From Streptomyces otsuchiensis (GTDB lineage Bacteria; Actinomycetota; Actinomycetes; Streptomycetales; Streptomycetaceae): a DNA stretch of 37,284 nt. The stretch's first letter is position 1, and each line of letters starts with the position of its first letter. The translations under genes were made by a program, and so were the position numbers. Of this stretch, positions 15,670 through 23,515 are shown in pieces. The notes beneath the pieces are model-generated. The model saw only the letters and a list, made by a program, of their open reading frames with translations, searched no databases and had not been told where the DNA came from. Location of the stretch: contig NZ_BHZI01000017.1 of NCBI RefSeq assembly GCF_004305975.1, positions 1 through 37,284 of the forward strand, in the 5' to 3' direction.

Positions 15670-16671
15670 TCAGACCACACCGAGGATGTCGACCACGAAG
15701 ATCAGCGTACTTTCCTGCAGCTCGTGCCCGTCGGCGGCGCCGTACGCCTTCTCCGGCGGAAGCACCAGCAGGACACGGTCTCCGACGTTCTTGCCGACGA
15801 GCGCCTCGTCCCAGCCGGTCACGACCGAGCCGGTACCGATCTGGAAGGCGCTGGCCGCCTCGCGGTCCCAGGAGGCGTCGAACTGCTCTCCCTCGGCCCA
15901 GTCCACGCCGGTGTACTGCACGACCAGGCCCTCGCCGGCCTCGACCTCCGCGCCGTCGCCCTCGACGAGCACCTGCTCCCGCAGCTCGGACGGCGGGTCC
16001 TCACCCTCGGGGACGGTGACCTCGGCGGCCTTCCCCTCGCCCGCGACGACCTCCGGCATGCCCTCCGCCGGCTCGGCCTGCTCCCCCTCGGCCTCACCCT
16101 GCGGGTCGATCTCCGCGGCGCCGACGATGTCGAAGACCCAGACGAGGCCGTCCTCCTCGTTCATGCCGGCCTGCGCGACCTGCGGGCCGATGAGCGTGCC
16201 GGCCTGGCCCTCGATCAGGACCCGGCTGCCGACCTTCTGGCCCACGACACTGTCGACAATGGCCTGCGGCAGCATGCCCTCCTCGCCGGTGCGGGCCACG
16301 TACTGGGAGCGCGGGGCGTCCTCGTCGGCCTCGGCCTCCTGCCCGGGGATCTCGGGCTTCACCCAGGTGTTGATCAGCTCGGCCTCGTCGGCGACGGTCA
16401 TGCCGACGACATCGGCACGGAAGTAGTCACCGGAGGCGACCTCCTCACCGTCTCCCTCGGAGATCACGGTGACCTTGGTCTCGGCGTCGAACTCGGCCTC
16501 GGGATCGACCTCGATCTCCGGCGGTGAGCCGATCTCGCCCGACACCGTGGTGGCCGCGGCGGCGTCCGAACCGGAGGAGTCCCCGTCGTCGGAACCACAG
16601 GCCGAAACGAGGAGCAGGGCCGGGACGGCCAGTACCGCCGCCAGGCGGTGCGCTGTCTTGGTGGGAATCAT
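15670..16671 (-). CDS. FKBP-type peptidyl-prolyl isomerase lipoprotein
   Basis: The 333-residue protein has a signal peptide with lipobox LVSAC (Cys25), so it works on the outer face of the membrane. The C-terminal third is a clear FKBP domain: LVVQYTGVDWAEGEQFDASWDREA, GTGSVVTGWDEALVG, LPPEKAYG and LIFVVDILGVV. The middle part (about 75-195) has a similar rhythm (DYFRADVVGMTV, VDSVVGQKVGSRVLIEG, LVWVFDIVGAA) but lacks most active-site residues, suggesting a degenerate second FKBP domain. Acidic linkers join them. It likely folds exported proteins. It is the first gene downstream of pafA and may have its own promoter at about 16726. Confidence 0.9.
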   Translation of the reverse strand: MIPTKTAHRLAAVLAVPALLLVSACGSDDGDSSGSDAAAATTVSGEIGSPPEIEVDPEAEFDAETKVTVISEGDGEEVASGDYFRADVVGMTVADEAELINTWVKPEIPGQEAEADEDAPRSQYVARTGEEGMLPQAIVDSVVGQKVGSRVLIEGQAGTLIGPQVAQAGMNEEDGLVWVFDIVGAAEIDPQGEAEGEQAEPAEGMPEVVAGEGKAAEVTVPEGEDPPSELREQVLVEGDGAEVEAGEGLVVQYTGVDWAEGEQFDASWDREAASAFQIGTGSVVTGWDEALVGKNVGDRVLLVLPPEKAYGAADGHELQESTLIFVVDILGVV

Positions 16672-16725
16672 CAGTCCAACTCGCGATTAGTGGGGGATCG
16701 GGGCGGGACCCGCCTGTCGCGCCCC

Positions 16726-16731
16726 ACCCTA
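16726..16731 (-). promoter_or_regulatory. candidate -10 for the FKBP lipoprotein gene
   Basis: TAGGGT on the minus strand, about 55 bases before the ATG, resembles HrdB-type -10 elements. No convincing -35 was found. Confidence 0.35.
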
Positions 16732-16894
16732 CGGCTTACACGCGGCAACGCGAGGCCCTTGTGCCCCAAGGCGAGCGGGCCCTTTCGGGCAGCCCGCGGG
16801 GCCTTATTCGCTCCTTATGCCGCGGACGGCACCCGGATCCGCTCCGTGCGGACGGGATCACGGCGCGTCACGCCGCGGCCGGTCCCGGGAACGG

Positions 16895-16928
16895 CGACGG
16901 CCGCGCACCCGGGGATGCGCGGCCGTCG
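16895..16928 (-). terminator. terminator downstream of pafA
   Basis: A 13-base perfect stem (16895-16907 with 16916-16928) with an eight-base loop lies 37 bases after the pafA stop on the coding strand. The rest of 16672-16965 holds no gene, only the FKBP promoter region. Confidence 0.65.
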
Positions 16929-16965
16929 GACGGATGAGCGCGAGAACGCCCGGCCCGTCCTTCGC

Positions 16966-18327
16966 TCACATCCCGGCGATCAGCTTCTCCACCCGTTCGT
17001 CCACCGACCGGAACGGGTCCTTGCACAGCACGGTGCGCTGCGCCTGGTCGTTGAGCTTGAGGTGGACCCAGTCGACGGTGAAGTCCCGGCGCTGCTCCTG
17101 GGCGCGGCGGATGAAGTCGCCGCGCAGTCGCGCCCGGGTGGTCTGCGGTGGCACGGACTTGCCCTGGAAGATCTCCAGGTCGTTGCAGATGCGCTTGGCC
17201 TGTCCCTTGCGCTCCAGCAGGTAGTAGAGGCCGCGCCTGCGGTGGATGTCGTGGTAGGCGAGGTCTATCTGCGCCACTCTCGGGTGGGACATCGACAGGT
17301 TGTTCTTCGCCCGGTACCGCTCGATCAGCTGGTACTTCATCACCCAGTCGATCTCGGTGTTGACGCGGTCCAGTTCCTGCTCGCGGACGGCGTCCAGGGT
17401 GCGGCCCCACAGCTCCAGGACCTGCTCTGTGACGCCGGTGCGGATACCGCGCCGTTCGCAGAAGTCCAGCGCCTTGTCGTAGTACTCCTGCTGGACCTCC
17501 AGGGCGGACGCCTCCCGGCCGGTGGCCAGTCGGACCTTCCGCTGCCCGGTGATGTCGTGGCTGACCTCGCGGATGGCCCGGATCGGGTTCTCCAGGGTGA
17601 GGTCGCGCATCACCGTGCCGGCCTCGATCATCCGCAGCACCAGGTCGGTCGCGCCGACCTTCAGCAGCATGGTGGTCTCGGACATGTTGGAGTCGCCGAC
17701 GATGACGTGCAGGCGACGGTACCGCTCGGCGTCGGCGTGCGGCTCGTCCCGGGTGTTGATGATCGGCCGGGAGCGGGTGGTGGCGGAGCTGACGCCCTCC
17801 CAGATGTGCTCGGCACGCTGGCTGACGCAGAACACCGCGCCGCGAGGGGTCTGGAGGACCTTGCCCGCGCCGCAGATCAGCTGACGCGTGACGAGGAAGG
17901 GGATCAGGACGTCGGCCAGCCGGGAGAACTCGCCGTGCCGGCCGACCAGGTAGTTCTCGTGGCAGCCGTAGGAGTTGCCGGCGGAGTCGGTGTTGTTCTT
18001 GAAGAGATAGACGTCGCCGGCGATGCCCTCCTCGTGGAGGCGGCGCTCGGCATCGACCAGCAGCCCCTCCAGGATTCGCTCGCCCGCCTTGTCGTGGGTG
18101 ATGAGTTCGGTGACGTTGTCGCATTCCGGGGTGGCGTACTCCGGATGCGACCCGACGTCCAGATAGAGCCGGGCCCCGTTGCGCAGAAAAACGTTGCTGC
18201 TGCGGCCCCATGACACGACGCGGCGGAACAGGTACCGCGCCACCTCGTCCGGTGACAGCCTCCGCTGTCCACGGAAAGTGCAGGTGACGCCGTACTCGTT
18301 CTCAAGCCCGAAGATTCGGCGGTCCAT
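16966..18327 (-). CDS. pafA: Pup--protein ligase PafA
   Basis: The 453-residue enzyme activates the C-terminal glutamate of Pup with ATP and joins it to substrate lysines. The carboxylate-amine-ligase-like fold shows [11 protein letters not shown] at the N-terminus (Glu9) and [18 protein letters not shown] at 51-68, whose Asp57 corresponds to the essential Asp of the family. [19 protein letters not shown] and [13 protein letters not shown] follow. The C-terminal domain ends at RVEKLIAGM. Length equals known PafA. The ATG lies six bases after a TACTGT -10-like element and lacks a ribosome-binding site, so it may be leaderless. A divergent-looking MFS/LacI pair separates it from prcA. Confidence 0.97.
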   Translation of the reverse strand: MDRRIFGLENEYGVTCTFRGQRRLSPDEVARYLFRRVVSWGRSSNVFLRNGARLYLDVGSHPEYATPECDNVTELITHDKAGERILEGLLVDAERRLHEEGIAGDVYLFKNNTDSAGNSYGCHENYLVGRHGEFSRLADVLIPFLVTRQLICGAGKVLQTPRGAVFCVSQRAEHIWEGVSSATTRSRPIINTRDEPHADAERYRRLHVIVGDSNMSETTMLLKVGATDLVLRMIEAGTVMRDLTLENPIRAIREVSHDITGQRKVRLATGREASALEVQQEYYDKALDFCERRGIRTGVTEQVLELWGRTLDAVREQELDRVNTEIDWVMKYQLIERYRAKNNLSMSHPRVAQIDLAYHDIHRRRGLYYLLERKGQAKRICNDLEIFQGKSVPPQTTRARLRGDFIRRAQEQRRDFTVDWVHLKLNDQAQRTVLCKDPFRSVDERVEKLIAGM

Positions 18328-18333
18328 GTGTGA

Positions 18334-18339
18334 ACAGTA
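18334..18339 (-). promoter_or_regulatory. candidate leaderless promoter of pafA
   Basis: TACTGT on the minus strand ends six bases before the pafA ATG, placing transcription start at or next to the start codon. The 57-base gap to the MFS stop leaves little other room for a promoter. A TTTGGG 16 bases upstream is a poor -35. Confidence 0.4.
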
Positions 18340-18384
18340 CGCCTGCGGGCGGCATCCCAAACCGGGTTCAGCGCGGCGTTGCGA

Positions 18385-19644
18385 TCATTTTCCGCCCGCC
18401 GCCGGGCCCGGGGCCGGGACGGAGGGCTCGCCCGGCGGCTCGCTCAGCTCCACTCCCGGCCGCACCGGACGGCGCGCGAGGACCCCCCGGGTCGCCAGCA
18501 GCACCAGTGCCGCCGCGACGCCACCGACCGGCGCCACCACGAACCCCGCCGCGGTCCCGTGCGACTCCAGTACCGGGCCCACCACTCCGGTGCCGGCCGC
18601 GACACCGACACCGAAGGTCGTCACGAGCCAGGAGAACGCCTCGGTCACGGTGCCGAGCGGCGCGTGCCGGTCGATCACCACGAACGAGCAGGCCAGTGCG
18701 GGGGCGAGGAAGATCCCGGACACCCCGGCGAGCAGCGTCATGGCCGCCACCGACGACGGCGCGAGTGCCAGCGGCAGGTAGCCGGCGGCCAGCGCCGCGA
18801 CCAGCACCATCAGCCGCCGCTCGGGCTCACCGGCCCACTGCCGGGCGCCGTACCAGAGGCCGCCGAGCAGCGCCCCCGCCCCGAGCGCGGACAGCAGGTA
18901 GGTGGAGATCAACTCGTCACCGGCGCTCTCGGCGTAGGCGACGGCGGCCACCGAGATCGAGCCGAGCGCGATGCCGACGAAGAAGAACGCGCCGAGCAGC
19001 GACAGCATGCCCCCTGAGCGGAGCGCGCCCAGCCAGTGGGACTCCCGCGGCGCGCTGCGCCAGCTCCGGGACGGCTCGGAGGTGACGACCGACAACGCGC
19101 CGAGTACCCCCAGTACGTTGATCACCAGGAGCGCCCCGGCCGGTGACCAGATGCTGACCAGCACCATCACCACCAGCGGTCCGACGGCGAACATCACCTC
19201 CTGGGCGACGGCGTCCAGCGCGTAGGCACGGTGGATGCGGTCCTCCCGCTTCAGCACGGAGGGCCAGAGCGCGCGCAGCCCGCCCTCCAGCGGCGGGGTG
19301 GCGACACCGGCCACCACGATGGCGGCGGCGGCCACCCCGAGGGGGTCGATCCCGGAGACGGCCAGCACGATCATCGCGACGGCCGACACGATCGCCGAGG
19401 GCAGCATCACCCGGGGCTGGCCGCGCAGGTCCGCCATCCGCCCCAGCAGCGGCTGACCGACCGCGGTGGCCAGCCCGTAGAGCGCGGCCAGCGCGCCCGC
19501 GAGCGAGTAACTGCCGCCCTCGGCCCGGGTGAAGATCACGATCGCCAGCGGGGCCGTGCCGTACGGCAGCCGCCCCACGAGCGTGCCGGTGATCAGTCTG
19601 CCCGCGTGCGGCATCCGCAGCAGTTCCATGTACCCCAGCGCCAT
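18385..19644 (-). CDS. MFS transporter
   Basis: The 419-residue protein has about twelve hydrophobic segments. Its early loop GQPLLGRMADLRGQPRVMLPSA matches the GxLaDrxGrkx motif between helices 2 and 3 of the major facilitator superfamily. The substrate is unknown; drug or sugar efflux is possible. The ATG follows a purine-rich CGAGCGGAG. Upstream lies a TATAAT -10 embedded in an inverted repeat, facing a divergent LacI-type regulator that probably controls it. It ends 57 bases before pafA, so some read-through into pafA is conceivable. Confidence 0.9.
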   Translation of the reverse strand: MALGYMELLRMPHAGRLITGTLVGRLPYGTAPLAIVIFTRAEGGSYSLAGALAALYGLATAVGQPLLGRMADLRGQPRVMLPSAIVSAVAMIVLAVSGIDPLGVAAAAIVVAGVATPPLEGGLRALWPSVLKREDRIHRAYALDAVAQEVMFAVGPLVVMVLVSIWSPAGALLVINVLGVLGALSVVTSEPSRSWRSAPRESHWLGALRSGGMLSLLGAFFFVGIALGSISVAAVAYAESAGDELISTYLLSALGAGALLGGLWYGARQWAGEPERRLMVLVAALAAGYLPLALAPSSVAAMTLLAGVSGIFLAPALACSFVVIDRHAPLGTVTEAFSWLVTTFGVGVAAGTGVVGPVLESHGTAAGFVVAPVGGVAAALVLLATRGVLARRPVRPGVELSEPPGEPSVPAPGPAAGGK

Positions 19645-20063
19645 CGGCCGGCTCCGCTCGTCGTCTCTCGGCCCGCCTGCCTCCGCTCCCGGCCCCGCCG
19701 CGTCGTGCGGGGCCGTGGCACTTCCCCGGAGGCGGGCACCCCGGCGAAGTGTTACGTATAACGCCAGTGATTATACGTACGATGCGTGCTCTGTGGACCG
19801 GGCCTGCCAGACTGTTCCGTTCCGTGGACACGACGGCGCACGACAGGGCACCGCCGAGCGGGCACACGGGCCCGGGCCACCACCGGTCCGGACCGGACGG
19901 GAGTGGCAGTGAGGCAGCAGCACAGCAGACGCGACGGAACGCGGGCACACGTCGGCCGCCGCGGCCGGTGGTGCCGCCCGGCACCACCGCGGGAGACCCG
20001 GCGGTCCCACCGCGCCGGAGCCCCGGAACGGGCGGAGCACCGGGAACGCGCGGGAGACATCCG
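19645..20063. other. intergenic region between MFS and LacI genes
   Basis: The 419 bases hold the palindromic operator/promoter at 19753-19797. The 266 bases between that element and the regulator start can be read through in frame with the regulator, but the result is Pro/Arg/Gly/Thr-rich without conserved look. I therefore treat it as a leader, not coding sequence. I saw nothing else. Confidence 0.5.
19753..19797 (-). promoter_or_regulatory. MFS promoter within a palindromic operator
   Basis: TACGTATAA (19753-19761) and its exact reverse complement TTATACGTA (19771-19779) flank a nine-base spacer. Each arm contains the self-complementary TACGTA; the two centres are 21 bases apart. On the minus strand TATAAT (19775-19770) is a perfect -10, with TCCACA (19797-19792) 16 bases upstream. 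A repressor bound to the arms would cover the promoter. The divergent LacI-family gene is the obvious candidate. Confidence 0.65.
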
Positions 20064-21122
20064 GTGAACGGCCGCCGCCCGGGCCCCGCCGGAGCGACCC
20101 CGGCCCGACCCACCAGCCGGGATGTCGCCGAACGCGCGGGCGTCTCCCAGGCGACCGTCTCGCTGGTGCTGCGCGACCGCTGGAACGGCCGGGTCTCCCC
20201 CGCTCGCGCGGAGGCGGTACGCGCCGCCGCCCGGGAGCTCGGCTACCGCCCCAACCTCGCCGCCCGCAACCTGCGGCTGGGCCAGCGGCGCACGGCACTG
20301 CTGGTCGTTCCCGCGCTCACCACCGAGTTCTTCGCCCGGGTGCACTCCGGGGCGGCGCGGATGGCCGCCGAACACGACATCGGCGTGGTGCTCTATCCGT
20401 CCCCCGCGGGGGTCGGGCCCGCCCCCGATCCCTTCGCCTCGGCGAGCGCCACGCTCGACGGAGTGATCGCCTCCTCCATGGCCGCCGACGCGCTCGCCGC
20501 GCTGCGCGACGGCGGGGTCCCCCTGGTGATGCTGGACAGCGAGCCGGGACGGGAACCGGCGGTCGCCACCGTCAACCCCGACATCGCCGACGGCATGCGC
20601 CAGGTCACCGGCCATCTGCTGGAGTTGGGACACCGCACCTTCGGCCACATCGCCGCGTCCGTCGACACCTGGACCTTCCACGCGCGCGCCCGGGTACTGC
20701 GCGAGGAGCTGGCGGCCGCCGGCACCGCGCGACTGGTCGCGGCCGAGGCGGCCGCGCTGAGCGTACGGGAGGGGATGCTCGCCGCCGAGCGGGCGCTGCG
20801 CGCCGATCCGCGCCCGACCGCGCTGGTCTGCGACGACGACGTGCTCGCCGCCGGAGCGTGCAAGGCCGCGCGCCGGATGGGGCTGCGGGTGCCGGAGGAC
20901 GTCTCGGTCACCGGTATCGACGACCTGGTCCTCGCGGGCGCAGTCGAACCGGAACTCACCACGGTGCGGCTGCCGGCCGAGGAGATGGGCGCGGCCGGGC
21001 TGGGCTCGCTGCTGACGGTGCTGCGCGGGGAGAGAGCGGGCAACACCCTGCTGCCGGTGGAGCTGCTGACCCGCGGCTCCACGGCGCCGCCGCCGGCGGA
21101 CGGACCGCCCGGGGGACGCTGA
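20064..21122 (+). CDS. LacI-family transcriptional regulator
   Basis: The 352-residue protein has an N-terminal LacI helix-turn-helix (TSRDVAERAGVSQATVSLVLRD, about 17-38) and hinge helix (YRPNLAARNLR). A periplasmic-binding-like effector domain follows, with FFARVHSGAARMAAEHDIGVVLY, FGHIAASVD and the closing DVSVTGIDDL...TTVRLP segment. It should bind DNA as a dimer and respond to a small ligand, often a sugar. The GTG start follows a GGGAGA site and matches where the HTH should begin. It is divergent to the MFS gene and converges on prcA with a strong terminator between. Ligand unknown. Confidence 0.9.
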   Translation: MNGRRPGPAGATPARPTSRDVAERAGVSQATVSLVLRDRWNGRVSPARAEAVRAAARELGYRPNLAARNLRLGQRRTALLVVPALTTEFFARVHSGAARMAAEHDIGVVLYPSPAGVGPAPDPFASASATLDGVIASSMAADALAALRDGGVPLVMLDSEPGREPAVATVNPDIADGMRQVTGHLLELGHRTFGHIAASVDTWTFHARARVLREELAAAGTARLVAAEAAALSVREGMLAAERALRADPRPTALVCDDDVLAAGACKAARRMGLRVPEDVSVTGIDDLVLAGAVEPELTTVRLPAEEMGAAGLGSLLTVLRGERAGNTLLPVELLTRGSTAPPPADGPPGGR

Positions 21123-21133
21123 CCGCCTCCGCC

Positions 21134-21167
21134 CTCGGTGGTGGCCCGCTCGCGGGCCACCACCGAG
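21134..21167. terminator. bidirectional terminator between LacI gene and prcA
   Basis: A 15-base perfect stem (21134-21148 with 21153-21167) with a four-base loop fills the 51-base gap between two convergent stop codons. It serves the end of the lacI-type gene and of the proteasome operon. Confidence 0.75.
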
Positions 21168-21173
21168 CGGGGG

Positions 21174-21980
21174 TCACTTCTTCTTCTTGGGGCTCCCGCC
21201 CTCGCCGGAGGCGTCGCCACCACCGGAGCCGTCGGGCGCCTCCGCGTCCCCGGCGTCGTCCGTCCCCGCGTCGGCGGACGTCCCGGGCTCCAGCAGCTGC
21301 GACAGCTGCCGGCCCAGTACCCGCTTGAACTTGCGCCGCTGCGGGCGGGTGCGGTCCAGGACCGCGACCTCCAGCTGGTCGGCGGTGAGTTCGCGCTCAC
21401 CGCCGTTGCCGTCCCGGCCGAGAGCCTGCACGGCCAGCCGCAGCGCGGCCGAGAGCGTCATGCCGTCCTCGTGCCGCTGCTCCAGGTAGCTGCTGATCTG
21501 GTCGGCGTTGCCGCCGACCGCGACCGAGCCGTGCTCGTCGATGATCGAGCCGTCGTGCGGCAGCCGGTAGACCTGGTCGTCCTCCGGGGCGTCGCCCACC
21601 TCGGCGACGATCAGCTCGACCTCGTACGGCTTCTCCCCCGCGCTGGAGAAGATGGTGCCGAGCGTCTGGGCGTAGACGTTGGCCAGGCCGCGGGCCGTGA
21701 CGTCGTCCCGGTCGTACGTGTAGCCCCGCAGGTCGGCGTAGCGCACGCCGCCGATGCGGAGGTTCTCGTACTCGTTGTACTTGCCCGTGGCCGCGAACCC
21801 GATGCGGTCGTAGATCTCGCTCACCTTGTGCAGCGCCCGGGAAGGGTTCTCCGCGACGAAGACGATGCCGTCCGCGTACTGGAGCACCACCAGTCCGCGC
21901 CCGCGCGCGATGCCCTTGCGGGCGTACTCGGCGCGGTCGGCCATCGCCTGCTGGGGTGAGACATAGAACGGTGTCGTCAC
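21174..21980 (-). CDS. prcA: 20S proteasome alpha subunit
   Basis: The 268-residue protein forms the outer rings that gate the proteasome core. The N-terminus ([27 protein letters not shown]) is the gating segment seen in Streptomyces Prc[32 protein letters not shown] and [20 protein letters not shown] follow. The C-terminal 35 residues are Asp/Gly/Ser-rich and end in a lysine run. A stop codon sits two codons upstream in frame, so the GTG is the earliest start. The nearest Shine-Dalgarno-like AGGAAGG is rather far, 14 bases upstream. It lies 104 bases after prcB. Confidence 0.97.
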   Translation of the reverse strand: MTTPFYVSPQQAMADRAEYARKGIARGRGLVVLQYADGIVFVAENPSRALHKVSEIYDRIGFAATGKYNEYENLRIGGVRYADLRGYTYDRDDVTARGLANVYAQTLGTIFSSAGEKPYEVELIVAEVGDAPEDDQVYRLPHDGSIIDEHGSVAVGGNADQISSYLEQRHEDGMTLSAALRLAVQALGRDGNGGERELTADQLEVAVLDRTRPQRRKFKRVLGRQLSQLLEPGTSADAGTDDAGDAEAPDGSGGGDASGEGGSPKKKK

Positions 21981-22084
21981 CGGCTATCGGTCCCTTCCTG
22001 TCCTCCTGCGCCCGGGAGCGTCCTGTGCTCCGGGGCACTTCTGTCCGAGCATGGCCTCGGCTGTCTGCGCATGGCCCGGGTGTC

Positions 22085-22930
22085 CTAGACGACGGGCGCC
22101 AGCGGCCCGTTGGGCAGCTGGAGTCGTGCGTCGAGGACGGTGCGCGCGATGTCGGCGACCTCGCTCTCGGCGAGCCGCCGGTACCCGTCCTCGGAGATGA
22201 CGGCGACCACCGGGTAGATCCGGCGGGTGACGTCGGGCCCACCCGTCGCCGAGTCGTCGTCAGCCGCGTCGTAGAGGGCCTGGACGGCGACGGTGGCCGT
22301 CTGCTCCTCCGTCAGGTCCCCGCGGTGCAGCTTCTTCAGTGCGCCGCGCGCGAAGATCGAGCCCGAGCCCACCGCGGCGAAGCCGAACTCCTCGGAGCGG
22401 CCGCCGGTGACGTCGTAGGAGAAGATGCGGCCCTTCTCGCGGTCGGTGTCGTAGCCCGCGAACAGCGGCACGACCGCCAGGCCCTGCATGGCCATGCCGA
22501 GGTTACCGCGGATCATGGTGGAGAGGCGGTTGGCCTTGCCCTCCAGCGAGAGCGTGTCCCCCTCGACCTTCTCGAAGTGCTCCAGCTCCAGCTGGAACAG
22601 GCGCACCATCTCCACGGCCAGACCCGCGGTGCCGGCGATGCCGACGGCGGAGTACTCGTCGGCCGGGAAGACCTTCTCGATGTCACGCTGGGCGATCATG
22701 TTGCCCATGGTGGCTCGGCGGTCACCCGCGAGCACCACGCCGCCGGGGAAGGCCACGGCGACGATGGTGGTGCCGTGCGGTGCCTCGATCGCGCCCTGCA
22801 CGGGTGGCAGCGGGCGGTGCCCCGGGAGCTGCTCCGGGGCGTGCGTGGACATGAAGTCCAGGAACGACGAGCTGCCGGGGGTCAGGAACGGCGCCGGGAG
22901 TCGGCCCTGGTCGCGGGAGTTGGCTGCCAC
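22085..22930 (-). CDS. prcB: 20S proteasome beta subunit
   Basis: The 281-residue precursor is the catalytic subunit. A 53-residue propeptide (with [11 protein letters not shown] and [14 protein letters not shown]) is removed to expose Thr54 as the N-terminal nucleophile in [11 protein letters not shown]. The conserved [21 protein letters not shown] carries the active-site Asp and Lys residues, and [12 protein letters not shown] and TGSGS-like GSGSIFARG are present. Length equals the Streptomyces protein. The GTG start has a GGAAGGA site. A probable promoter with TAGGGT and a 14-base direct repeat lie upstream. Confidence 0.97.
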   Translation of the reverse strand: MAANSRDQGRLPAPFLTPGSSSFLDFMSTHAPEQLPGHRPLPPVQGAIEAPHGTTIVAVAFPGGVVLAGDRRATMGNMIAQRDIEKVFPADEYSAVGIAGTAGLAVEMVRLFQLELEHFEKVEGDTLSLEGKANRLSTMIRGNLGMAMQGLAVVPLFAGYDTDREKGRIFSYDVTGGRSEEFGFAAVGSGSIFARGALKKLHRGDLTEEQTATVAVQALYDAADDDSATGGPDVTRRIYPVVAVISEDGYRRLAESEVADIARTVLDARLQLPNGPLAPVV

Positions 22931-23029
22931 TGATGTCCTTCCAGATAAGAACCGGCCGGCCGGTATCGCCGGGGCCCGTGGCCGGGCGGGGCCGGCGCGG
23001 CGTCGAAGCCGGGGCACAGTACGCCACGG

Positions 23030-23035
23030 ACCCTA
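23030..23035 (-). promoter_or_regulatory. candidate -10 of a prcBA promoter
   Basis: TAGGGT on the minus strand, about 100 bases before the prcB GTG, with TGTGGA 18 bases upstream as a weak -35. It would let prcBA be transcribed separately from pup. Confidence 0.4.
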
Positions 23036-23066
23036 CCCGCAGCGTGGCCGTGATCCACATGAACGG

Positions 23067-23132
23067 CCCGGACGGTCGCGCGCCCGGAGCGGAACCGGTG
23101 CGCACGACCGCCGGACCACCCGGACGGTCGCG
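23067..23132. repeat. 14-base direct repeat in the pup-prcB gap
   Basis: CCCGGACGGTCGCG occurs at 23067-23080 and again at 23119-23132, 52 bases apart start to start. Both copies lie upstream of the candidate prcB -10. They may bind a regulator or be a chance high-GC repeat. Confidence 0.5.
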
Positions 23133-23154
23133 GGGGACTCAAGCCCGCTGGGGG

Positions 23155-23373
23155 CTATTGGCCGCCCTTCTGCACGAAGCCGCGGACGAAGTCCTCGGCG
23201 TTCGCCTCCAGGACCTCGTCGATCTCGTCGAGCACGGAGTCGACATCCTCGCTGAGCTCCTCCTGGCGCTCCTTGAGTTCGTCGGACACCTCCGTCGACT
23301 CGGTCTGTTCCTCGGTCTCCTCCGTGGCGCGCGATGCCTTCTGCTGGCCGCCGCCGCTGTCCTTGGTCGCCAT
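23155..23373 (-). CDS. pup: prokaryotic ubiquitin-like protein Pup
   Basis: The 72-residue protein is the small disordered tag for proteasomal degradation. The N-terminal half is Gly/Gln/Glu/Thr-rich. Residues about 33-60 (LKERQEELSEDVDSVLDEIDEVLE) form the helix that binds the Arc coiled coil, and DFVRGFVQKGGQ closes the protein. The C-terminus is Gln, so Dop must deamidate it to Glu before ligation. The ATG is preceded by GGTGAGG; three extra upstream codons are possible but not typical. A promoter with a DNA-damage-like motif lies about 50 bases upstream. Confidence 0.97.
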   Translation of the reverse strand: MATKDSGGGQQKASRATEETEEQTESTEVSDELKERQEELSEDVDSVLDEIDEVLEANAEDFVRGFVQKGGQ

Positions 23374-23422
23374 CTGCCTCACCCCGCTCAGTTAGCCGAT
23401 CGCCTACGTCTTCCAAGATCAG

Positions 23423-23445
23423 ACCCTACAGCCGGGTGCTGACAT
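23423..23445 (-). promoter_or_regulatory. pup promoter with PafBC-like motif
   Basis: On the minus strand ATGTCAGCA, eight bases, then TAGGGT. This agrees with TTGTCRGTG-N8-TANNNT at six of nine upstream positions, including the whole TGTCAG core, with exact spacing and -10. The leader to the pup ATG would be about 43 bases. A promoter is likely; PafBC control is inference. Confidence 0.5.
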
Positions 23446-23515
23446 CGGCTCCTCGATCGCGCACCGGACACCGTGCCCGCCGCGCTCTCCACGATCATTC
23501 CCGTCCTGCGCGAAA

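Noticed and set aside
16648-18213. Long plus-strand frame opposite pafA (521 codons)
   Set aside because: It is an antisense shadow of a certain gene. The same holds for the 666-codon frame opposite dop (23543-25543).
19780-20063. N-terminal extension of the LacI-type regulator
   Set aside because: The in-frame stretch is low-complexity and basic. The helix-turn-helix should lie near the N-terminus, and GTG 20064 has a good ribosome site.
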